Positions 7,975-14,714 of a DNA stretch of 17,259 nucleotides are shown one piece after another. Position 1 is the stretch's first letter, and each line of letters begins with the position of its first letter. The DNA lies in the NCBI GenBank assembly GCA_013044305.1, contig JABEUT010000221.1:1-17259 (forward strand), written 5' to 3'. The DNA comes from Bacteroidia bacterium. Its GTDB lineage: Bacteria > Bacteroidota > Bacteroidia > JABEUT01. The notes under the pieces are model-generated. The model was not told the origin of the DNA and ran no database searches. It saw only the letters and a list, made by a program, of their open reading frames with translations. Position numbers and translations under genes: made by a program.

Positions 7975-9150
7975 TTATTGCAGGCTTTGTTGTGTTGTGG
8001 CTTGCCGTCTTGTGATCTCTTTACCCAGAAATTCCTCAATTTTAGAGAATGACTGCCGGTCTCTTTCGTTCACGAAGGTAATGGCTATACCCTCGCTTTT
8101 GGCCCTTGCCGTTCTGCCGATGCGGTGAATGTAGTCCTCGGCATTGCGCGGTACATTGTAATTAATCACCATATCTATGCCGTCGATGTCTATGCCGCGC
8201 GAAAGTATATCGGTGGCTACAAGCACCTGCGTTTTACGGTTTGTGAAGTCGAGCAGAACCTGCCTGCGGATGTCCTGCTGCAGATCGGAGTGTATTGCCT
8301 GAACGGATATGCGCAGCTTATGGAGCTCCCGTTCCAGAGTTTTAACATTCTCCTTGGTTGAAGCAAAGATCAGTACGCTCTGAAAGTTTTGTTGTTTCAG
8401 CAGTTGAACAATAAGGCGGTTTTTGGCATGGTCGTTCACAAAGTAGGCTTCCTGCCTTATTCCTTCCGCCGGCTTTGATACGGCAATGTTGATATGCGCA
8501 GGGTTAACAAGGTTTCTGTTGGCAAGCTGACGTATTTTCGGGGGCATGGTAGCTGAAAACATAAGCGTTTGCCGGTTCTTGGGCAGAAACCTTATGATTT
8601 TTGCAATGTCTTCGCTGAAACCCATATCCAGCATACGGTCAGCCTCATCGAGCACAAAGTGTTTGAGCTTGTCGAATTTCACGTAACCCATATTCAGATG
8701 AGCGAGCAGTCTGCCGGGTGTTGCAATTATTATGTTGGCGCCCTGTGTCAGCGCCTTCTTTTCACGTTCAAATGAGCTTCCGTCATTGCCGCCGAATATG
8801 GCGATGGAGCTTACCGGAGTAAAGTAGGCAAAGCCTTCAACAGCCCTTTCTATCTGCAGGGCAAGCTCGCGGGTAGGCGCTACGATAAGCGTATCGGCAT
8901 GGTTGGGCGAAGCGGTGGAGAGGGCGCTTAAAATAGGCAACAGGTATGCCGCTGTTTTCCCTGTTCCGGTTTGTGCGCAGGCTATCAGGTCGCTGCCGGA
9001 CATGATCAGCGGTATGGCTTGTTCCTGTATCGGTGTCGGATTATCAAATCCCATGGACGAAAGCCCTTCGAGCAAACTGGGATGAAGATTAAAGTCTGAA
9101 AATTTCAATGGTGTAAATAAAACCCTAAAGTAAGGGAAAATTTCACACAC
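7975..9150 (-). CDS. DEAD-box ATP-dependent RNA helicase (RhlE-like)
   Basis: An RNA-unwinding ATPase with two RecA-like domains. In the 391-residue reading the motifs are: Q motif PTPIQ (38-42) with its upstream Phe, AQTGTGKT (59-66, motif I), PTREL (92-96, Ia), TPGR (144-147, Ib), DEAD (168-171, II), SAT (199-201, III), ATDILSRGID (312-321, V) and HRIGRTAR (342-349, VI). The chain ends about 40 residues after motif VI, with no long basic tail. The frame opens at a GTG (9150), and no in-frame ATG precedes the Q motif. A TTG at 9108 would give MKFSDFNL, the usual N-terminus of this family, and a near-match -7 box (TACTTTAG, 9125-9132) lies just before it; I think the TTG is the more likely true start (377 residues). 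Function in ribosome assembly or RNA turnover is inferred from the family. Confidence 0.95.
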   Translation of the reverse strand: MCEIFPYFRVLFTPLKFSDFNLHPSLLEGLSSMGFDNPTPIQEQAIPLIMSGSDLIACAQTGTGKTAAYLLPILSALSTASPNHADTLIVAPTRELALQIERAVEGFAYFTPVSSIAIFGGNDGSSFEREKKALTQGANIIIATPGRLLAHLNMGYVKFDKLKHFVLDEADRMLDMGFSEDIAKIIRFLPKNRQTLMFSATMPPKIRQLANRNLVNPAHINIAVSKPAEGIRQEAYFVNDHAKNRLIVQLLKQQNFQSVLIFASTKENVKTLERELHKLRISVQAIHSDLQQDIRRQVLLDFTNRKTQVLVATDILSRGIDIDGIDMVINYNVPRNAEDYIHRIGRTARAKSEGIAITFVNERDRQSFSKIEEFLGKEITRRQATTQQSLQ

Positions 9151-9179
9151 AAGCCAATAAACATCCTTGCAAAAACCAA

Positions 9180-9187
9180 TATCTTTG
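9180..9187 (+). promoter_or_regulatory. -7 promoter element of the APC permease gene (TATCTTTG)
   Basis: Exact plus-strand match to TAnnTTTG in the divergent gap between the helicase and the permease, 64 bases before the permease ATG. No TTG is found at -33. Confidence 0.55.
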
Positions 9188-9251
9188 TTTTAGTAACGGC
9201 TTAAAATCCACACCGGCCGGCTTACTTCTGTATCATGAATCACCAAAAGGA

Positions 9252-10640
9252 ATGAAAACAACTGAAAAGAGTAAGCTCCCGGTCAGCCGGAAACTAAAGC
9301 CGCCCTCATCACTCCTGCTACGCACCTTCGCGCTCGGCTCCGTTATTTTTCTTACCGTTTCGGGCGGGCCTTACGGGCTGGAGCCTTTAATGCAATACGC
9401 CGGAAGAAACGGAGCCATGCTGCTGCTGCTTATTGTACCATTGCTCTGGGATGTGCCTACCATCCTTGCAGTGCTCGAACTGAACAGTATGATGCCGGAG
9501 GAGGGAGGCTATTACCTGTGGGTACGCAGGGCCTTGGGCAGGCGTTGTGCCTTTTATGAAGGATGGTGGTCGTGGTTATATTCTTTTGCCGACCTTGCTA
9601 TCTACCCGGTGCTTGCAGTTACCTATCTCTCCTATTTTTTCCCTCACTTACACGATCATAAAATTGCCGTCTGCCTGGCCATAGTCTGGGGCTGCGCCTT
9701 GCTGAACATAACAGGTATCGTGAATGTGGGCAAAACCTCTGTGGCGCTTGGAGCTATTATAATTCTTCCCTTTCTTGTCATGTTCTTCAAAGCTTTCATG
9801 TCGGGAGCCATTCCGCTTTCATTGCCCCCGCAAAATTTGAACGGCATCGGAATATCCTCACTGGGATTGGGCATATATACTGTTATGTGGAATTTTTTGG
9901 GCTGGGACAATGTAACTACTTATGCGGGAGAGGTAAAGAGGCCTGTGCGCACCTATCTGGTTTCAATTGCTGTTTCTTTTGTTCTCATTCTGCTCGTCTA
10001 TTTTTTTACTTTGCTTATTACCTTAAATTCAAGCATAGATTTCGGGCGGCTGAACGATTCCGGATTCCCCCTGCTTGGCGAAAAGCTTGGCGGACCATAT
10101 CTTGGAAAACTCATTGCCGCCGGTGGAATAGCTATGGCGATAGGTGTTTTTTCGGCCGTTATGCTTTCCATATCACGGGTACCGGCAGCTATGGCTGCCG
10201 ACAGGCTTATGCCTGCCTTTCTCTCCAAACTGCATCCGGTGTTCAAAACCCCGTACCTTACCATAATTATTTGCGCCGCCGTGGTTAGCTGTCTTAGCGT
10301 ATTTACCCTGCCAGAACTTATTGTAATGGACGTATTGCTCTATGGGGCAGGGCTGCTGCTTGAGTTCATATCACTTGTGGTGCTTAGGATAAAGGAGCCG
10401 GAGGCAGAACGCCCATTCAGGATACCTCTGAACAGCTTCCTGCTGTCGGCAATGCTTTTTATTCCTGTTCTGGTTTTCGGGATAGCCCTGTACGGCATCC
10501 TTTCCAAGCCGGAAAGCAGGCATGGCATAATCTGGGTTGCACCCGCAGCGCTGTTGTCGGCCGAAATAGCCTGGCAGGCTCTGAAAAAGATAAAAAAGCA
10601 GTCTCCGCCGCTGAATTCTTATCAGCAGCAAGATGATTAA
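9252..10640 (+). CDS. APC-superfamily amino acid/polyamine permease
   Basis: A 462-residue inner-membrane protein made almost entirely of hydrophobic helices (about 12), with a short basic N-terminal tail. The first helix carries the broken-helix signature TVSGGPYGLEP (35-45), which in the APC/LeuT fold contacts the substrate backbone. EEGGYYLWV (83-91) and YEGWWSWLYSFADLAIYPVL after it resemble the LAT and plant/protist polyamine-uptake (PUT) branch more than bacterial lysine or GABA permeases. Substrate is therefore probably an amino acid or polyamine but cannot be fixed from sequence. An AAAAGG stretch just upstream is a fair ribosome-binding site for the ATG at 9252. The stop codon overlaps the stop of the leftward TPR fragment on a shared TTAA. 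Confidence 0.9.
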   Translation: MKTTEKSKLPVSRKLKPPSSLLLRTFALGSVIFLTVSGGPYGLEPLMQYAGRNGAMLLLLIVPLLWDVPTILAVLELNSMMPEEGGYYLWVRRALGRRCAFYEGWWSWLYSFADLAIYPVLAVTYLSYFFPHLHDHKIAVCLAIVWGCALLNITGIVNVGKTSVALGAIIILPFLVMFFKAFMSGAIPLSLPPQNLNGIGISSLGLGIYTVMWNFLGWDNVTTYAGEVKRPVRTYLVSIAVSFVLILLVYFFTLLITLNSSIDFGRLNDSGFPLLGEKLGGPYLGKLIAAGGIAMAIGVFSAVMLSISRVPAAMAADRLMPAFLSKLHPVFKTPYLTIIICAAVVSCLSVFTLPELIVMDVLLYGAGLLLEFISLVVLRIKEPEAERPFRIPLNSFLLSAMLFIPVLVFGIALYGILSKPESRHGIIWVAPAALLSAEIAWQALKKIKKQSPPLNSYQQQDD

Positions 10641-10867
10641 AGACGGGCATCATTCAGCGCCTCAATTCCCCGCTGCGCATCGGTATAACGCGGGTTGAAC
10701 CTCAAGGCGCTGTCCCATGCAATTCGTGCGTTATTCCAGTCATGCAGGGTGTAGCTTGCCCCCCCGATATTGTACCACAAAATGGCTCTTAGTGAGTCGG
10801 GTAGGGGCAGGGTTAAACCCTTCCGCAATTCCATGATGGCCTGATTTGACTTGTGCTCTGCACCCAA
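10637..10867 (-). pseudogene. Severed C-terminal TPR tail of the TMTC-like protein
   Basis: This 76-codon stretch begins on the codon directly after the TAA that ends the 10868-12568 frame, and is in the same frame. Its product (for example LWYNIGGASY and ALRFNPRYTDAQRGIEAL) aligns without gaps to the last TPR of the neighbouring paralogue (IWDNLGGAYF and TLKLNPRHPDALKGMNAL). The first codon, TTG, could serve as a weak restart, but there is no Shine-Dalgarno sequence or promoter of its own. I read it as the tail of the upstream gene cut off by a nonsense change, rather than an independent gene. The whole broken gene would span 10637-12568 and encode 643 residues, against 656 in the paralogue. 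Confidence 0.8.
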
Positions 10868-12568
10868 TTAGTTGAACTTGTCGAGGTATTGCATGGCAAT
10901 AAGCCTTGAAATGTTTTTTATGGATGGGTGCATGGGATACATCACCCTTACCGAGTCTAGACAAAAGGCAGCGCTGTCGGGGTTGCCGAGGTGGTAATAT
11001 ACACATGTCAGATTGAGATATGCGGCCACATAATTTTCTTTCAGCCGTATAGCTCTGAAAAGATATTTCCTGGCCGAATCGATATATGGCATAGCCTCGG
11101 CGGGCTTTGCCACATGCGACTCATATTTCATCAGGTATATCCAGCCCACGTTGTTATTCAGCAGGGAACTGTTCGGGCACACATACACATCATGCAAAAA
11201 AAGTGTGTCGTCATCTTTCCATTGGGCGTTGCGCGGAATAACCTCGGAGGCACACAGTAGCAAAAGCAGAGAGAGGCAGGCCTTGAGGGCGGTACTCTTT
11301 TTTTGCAGGGGTATGTTTTTTAAAAGCCCTATGACATAATAGGACAGGATTACCACAAACCCGAGTGAGGCATGAAACAGGAGCCGCTCGCCCAGCACCG
11401 CCCCCAGCTCGATAACAAAATTGGATACAAGGGCAATGCAGGCAAGGAAGAAGAGCACGGGAAAAGCAAGCACACTCTTTTTGATAAACAGCCTGAACGA
11501 CCAGAATATAATGCCGCCATAAAGCGCTATAGAAAGCAGCACGCTTAGATCGCCGAAGGAACGGTAGGTTATCTGGGAATAGGAATAATCGCAGGACAGC
11601 GGGTAAGGAAAGAAAAGAAAAACCATATACCTGCCCAATGCCCAGCATTCGGTGGCTAGTTTCTGGGCCTTGCTGGCGTACAAAAACGGATCTATCAGGG
11701 CGTCGGTGGCGGGCATGGAGTGGGGTATGCCTACGGCGTGAATGCGCATGGCAAGGTAAACCGCAAATACGCCGTAATAGGGCAGGCTTGAAGAAAGGGC
11801 TTCAAAGGGCTTTTTTCCGCCATGCAAATAGAAAAGCAGGGGCAGCAATACTATCAATGTAATGGCATATTCCTTGGCAAGCAGCGCGAGCAATAGGCTG
11901 GCAAGCCCCAGAAACAAAAATTTTATTTTCTTTTTTTCGAGGTACGATAAGCCGAAAATGAAGGTGGACAGTATCAGTATGAGCGAAAGTATTTCATCTA
12001 GGCTTTTGATGTTTGCTACTACCTCGGTATGTATGGGGTGGATGGCGAACAAAAAGGCGGCCATAAAAGCCATATCGGCTCCGCCCTGCACCTGCCGCAG
12101 CAGGTAAAAGGTAAGAAAATAAAGTATTATGATGAGGCATAGTATGAATGCCAGCACGTTAATCAAATGCAGGATGAATGGCGAATCGCCGAAAAGCTGT
12201 TCAGTTATTGCAAAGCAGATGTAGCTAAGCGGGCGGTAGCGCCCGCCCGAGTACTGCGCCCGTGAGTTGGCGTGCATCTGATTGTAAAAGCTGGTATAGG
12301 CATCGCTGGTGAGTATTTTGCCGATTCCGGAAAAACCTTGTTTTACAAAATCATTTCTTTCAATGGCTATGCTGTCGTCATCCACATATTTGTTGAACAA
12401 TGAATTGCCGTAGAGCAGAAAGCCGGCAAGGAGCAAAATAAGGCACTTGGTGCGGAACGTCCATGGAAAAATAGATAGTACAGGAACGGGAGCCGGAGCA
12501 ATGCCTGTTGCAGTAAAGTGCGAACCGGACGACCGGAATGGCGCAGGTTTCTTCCTTTTTTTAGGCAT
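10868..12568 (-). CDS. TMTC-like GT-C membrane glycosyltransferase with TPRs, truncated by an in-frame stop
   Basis: A 566-residue membrane protein and paralogue of the next gene upstream. A basic cytoplasmic tail (MPKKRKKP) is followed by a first membrane helix (about 42-57) and an acidic loop YVDDDS (61-66), the DD motif expected of GT-C transferases. Other TMTC-type marks are AIHPIHTEVVANIKSLDEIL, LLAKEYAITL, GERLLFHASLGF and a NAQWKDDDTLF segment before the TPRs. Eukaryotic TMTCs transfer mannose from dolichyl-phosphate to secreted proteins; the role and donor of bacterial relatives are not established, so a lipid-linked sugar donor is inference. The first TPRs (about 480-550) are present, but the chain stops at a TAA (10868-10870) where the paralogue continues. 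The truncated protein keeps the whole membrane domain and may still work. It starts 12 bases after the paralogue's stop, so they form an operon. Confidence 0.78.
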   Translation of the reverse strand: MPKKRKKPAPFRSSGSHFTATGIAPAPVPVLSIFPWTFRTKCLILLLAGFLLYGNSLFNKYVDDDSIAIERNDFVKQGFSGIGKILTSDAYTSFYNQMHANSRAQYSGGRYRPLSYICFAITEQLFGDSPFILHLINVLAFILCLIIILYFLTFYLLRQVQGGADMAFMAAFLFAIHPIHTEVVANIKSLDEILSLILILSTFIFGLSYLEKKKIKFLFLGLASLLLALLAKEYAITLIVLLPLLFYLHGGKKPFEALSSSLPYYGVFAVYLAMRIHAVGIPHSMPATDALIDPFLYASKAQKLATECWALGRYMVFLFFPYPLSCDYSYSQITYRSFGDLSVLLSIALYGGIIFWSFRLFIKKSVLAFPVLFFLACIALVSNFVIELGAVLGERLLFHASLGFVVILSYYVIGLLKNIPLQKKSTALKACLSLLLLLCASEVIPRNAQWKDDDTLFLHDVYVCPNSSLLNNNVGWIYLMKYESHVAKPAEAMPYIDSARKYLFRAIRLKENYVAAYLNLTCVYYHLGNPDSAAFCLDSVRVMYPMHPSIKNISRLIAMQYLDKFN

Positions 12569-12580
12569 GTTTGTTAATCC

Positions 12581-14551
12581 TTAATGTGGTGTTTTCGACA
12601 ATTGCTCCAAAGCGTTCATTCCTTTCAGTGCATCGGGATGTCGCGGGTTCAGTTTAAGGGTTACACCCCATGCATACCTTGCCGAGTCGTACATACGGGC
12701 GGTAAAGTAGGCTCCGCCCAGGTTGTCCCATATATCGGCGTTATTGGGTATTAAGCGGGTGCCTCTGATTAATGTACTTATTGCACTCCTGAAATCCTGT
12801 TTTGCAGCATACCTGTGGGCAATGGCCGAATAAGCCCCTACCAGGTTGGCATAGCAGGCGTCCACACCCGGATAATGGGGGAAGTTGTCCAATACGGTCT
12901 GAAAGCAGTAGGCCGCCGAATCGGGCATAAGCAACCGTGTATAACAAATGCCAAGATTCAGGTAGCTTGTTACGTAAGCCGACTTTTTATGAAGGATGAT
13001 GGACTTTATCAGGCAATATCTTGCGCTGTCGAGGTATTTTATGCGCTGCACCGAATCTCTTGAACGGTCAGCCATGTCCACATAACGGGCTCCTGCATTG
13101 CCATTTACCATAATGCTGTTGGGCACTGTATGTAAATCGGTAAGGAACAGGGTTTGGTCGCTTTTCCATTGGGGGTTACGCGTAATAACCTCGGCAGCGC
13201 TCAACCCGATTATGGGAACGAACAGTATGGCAAAAACCACTCTTTTCGTCTCCAGGCTTATTTTGGAAGTAAAGTAAAGCAAATAATATGCGACGATAAC
13301 GGCAAAGCCAAGCGAAGAGTGAAAAATAAGCCGTTCGCCCATAGATGCCCCTATAAACAGTACAAAGTTGGAAACCATGGCGATATTGCCAAGGTAAAAT
13401 AAAACCGGCAGCGCAAGTACATTTCTTCTTATGACAAGCCGTACTCCCCAAACGCTTAACGCTATGTAAAGCAGGATAGAGAGGATGACTGACAGGTCGG
13501 AAAAGCTGTGGTACGGAATTACATTATACGAATAGTCGGATGACAGGGGGTAAGGGAAGAACAGCATAAAGGCATACTTGCCCAGTACGTACCATTCGGT
13601 GGCAAGCTGCTGGGAGTGGGTGGCTACCAGATACGGATTGTTCAGTATTTCGCCCCCTGGTGCGCTTGCCGATAACCCTACTGCGGCTTTCCTTACAAGC
13701 AGGTAAATGAACAGCACGCCGAAATAGGGGATTGAAGCGTAAAACGCGCCGGAAGCCTTCTTGTTTCCTGCAACATAGAACAACACAGGCAGCAGCACGG
13801 CAAGCGTAACCGCGTATTCTTTTGCAAGCAGGGCAAGGAAAAAGGAGATAAGGCCTGCGGCAAGGTGTTTTTTATTGTCTGTTTCAAAGTATTTCAGAGA
13901 GAAGATGAAAGTGGACATGATAAGGGTGAGCGACAGTATTTCGTCAAGACTTTTAACATTGTCAATCACTTCGGTGTGGATAGGGTGGATGGCAAAGATC
14001 AGGGTGGCGATAAAAGCGCAGTCCTCGCCAAAAGATACGCGCTTAAGCAGGTGGTTGCGCAGAAAATAAAAAACGGAATAGATACAGAGCATATAGAACA
14101 ATACGTTGCCGAGGTGCTTGATGAACCACGACTGTCCGAAGAGCTGGTTTTCTATGGCAAAAACTACTATGGACAAGGGGCGGTATCTGCCTCCGGCTAG
14201 CATTTGCCCGGCATGCATATACTGGTACCAGCTGTCGTAGGCGTCGCGCGTAAGTATCTTCCATATTCCTTTAAAGCCGTCCTGCACGTATTGGTTATGA
14301 ATGATAACAATACCGTCGTCCAGCGCAAACTGGTTGCCGAGGGAATTAAGATAGAGCAGCCCGCCTACAGCCATCAGTATCCATGCCTTCACATGGAAAG
14401 AAAGGTTGAACAGGGGTTTTGCAAGTTCAGGCAGGGGCGCCGCAGCCGGCTGATTACGGCTTGTGGGTTTAGATGAAGGCTTACCGCGGGAAACTGTACC
14501 CGGTTTCGGTTGATTTTTCCCCTTTTGATTGCCCGGCCTTGTCTTACTCAT
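12581..14551 (-). CDS. TMTC-like GT-C membrane glycosyltransferase with C-terminal TPRs
   Basis: A 656-residue protein. About 50 N-terminal residues are basic and rich in Lys, Pro and Ser and probably cytoplasmic; a multi-helix membrane region spans about 55-450; TPR-like repeats fill about 500-650. Motifs shared with the TMTC family are the acidic pair FALDDG (75-80) after helix 1, GGRYRPLS, AIHPIHTEV near 187-195 followed by KSLDEIL, LLAKEYAVTL near 240, GERLIFHSSLGF near 404, and NPQWKSDQTLF near 458 leading into the TPRs. In animals TMTC1-4 O-mannosylate cadherins with dolichyl-phosphate-mannose. A role in O-glycosylating exported proteins here is inference only. The last TPR (DIWDNLGGAYF ... 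LNPRHPDALKG) is textbook in form. A perfect -7 promoter lies 43 bases upstream. The downstream paralogue follows after 12 bases. Confidence 0.8.
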   Translation of the reverse strand: MSKTRPGNQKGKNQPKPGTVSRGKPSSKPTSRNQPAAAPLPELAKPLFNLSFHVKAWILMAVGGLLYLNSLGNQFALDDGIVIIHNQYVQDGFKGIWKILTRDAYDSWYQYMHAGQMLAGGRYRPLSIVVFAIENQLFGQSWFIKHLGNVLFYMLCIYSVFYFLRNHLLKRVSFGEDCAFIATLIFAIHPIHTEVIDNVKSLDEILSLTLIMSTFIFSLKYFETDNKKHLAAGLISFFLALLAKEYAVTLAVLLPVLFYVAGNKKASGAFYASIPYFGVLFIYLLVRKAAVGLSASAPGGEILNNPYLVATHSQQLATEWYVLGKYAFMLFFPYPLSSDYSYNVIPYHSFSDLSVILSILLYIALSVWGVRLVIRRNVLALPVLFYLGNIAMVSNFVLFIGASMGERLIFHSSLGFAVIVAYYLLYFTSKISLETKRVVFAILFVPIIGLSAAEVITRNPQWKSDQTLFLTDLHTVPNSIMVNGNAGARYVDMADRSRDSVQRIKYLDSARYCLIKSIILHKKSAYVTSYLNLGICYTRLLMPDSAAYCFQTVLDNFPHYPGVDACYANLVGAYSAIAHRYAAKQDFRSAISTLIRGTRLIPNNADIWDNLGGAYFTARMYDSARYAWGVTLKLNPRHPDALKGMNALEQLSKTPH

Positions 14552-14594
14552 TTATTAATGCTGATACTGGAATTCAATTGGCTTATTCTCTTGA

Positions 14595-14602
14595 CAAAGA
14601 TA
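14595..14602 (-). promoter_or_regulatory. -7 promoter element of the TMTC-like pair (TATCTTTG)
   Basis: Exact minus-strand TAnnTTTG match, 43 bases before the ATG at 14551 and about 60 bases after the terminator of the upstream secreted-protein gene. It would drive both paralogues as one transcript. No TTG at -33. Confidence 0.6.
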
Positions 14603-14662
14603 ACACTGTTTTTATAAAAGACGCTGCGTTACCATAACGTATTCCGGTGATTTGAATTTGGC

Positions 14663-14702
14663 AAAAAAAATACCCCCGCTTTCCGGCAGGGGTATTTTTT
14701 TT
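14663..14702 (-). terminator. Intrinsic terminator of the T9SS secreted-protein gene
   Basis: An inverted repeat: eight A then TACCCC (14663-14676), a 12-base loop, and GGGGTA then eight T (14689-14702). The stem is 14 base pairs if the A/T runs are counted. It lies 12 bases past the TAA at 14715 and ends in a U run on the minus strand. Because the flanks are A8/T8 it could also work in the other direction, but no rightward gene feeds into it. It separates the secreted-protein gene from the TMTC-like operon. Confidence 0.9.
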
Positions 14703-14714
14703 GATAGAGTCTTA

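Noticed and set aside
9105..9164. Possible short leader ORF before the helicase (ATG at 9164, 19 codons), ending in a TGA that overlaps the candidate TTG start
   Set aside because: The overlap is suggestive of coupling, but the likely -7 box lies inside this ORF, so it would not be transcribed from that promoter; nothing else supports it.
10868..10870. TAA as programmed stop-codon read-through or recoding
   Set aside because: TAA is the least leaky stop, and no recoding structure or slippery site is evident; a simple nonsense change or sequence error is more likely.
12569..12580. Recent duplication or mobile-element insertion creating the two TMTC-like genes
   Set aside because: The two genes differ extensively at DNA level and there are no flanking direct or inverted repeats, so the duplication is old and not linked to a visible mobile element.
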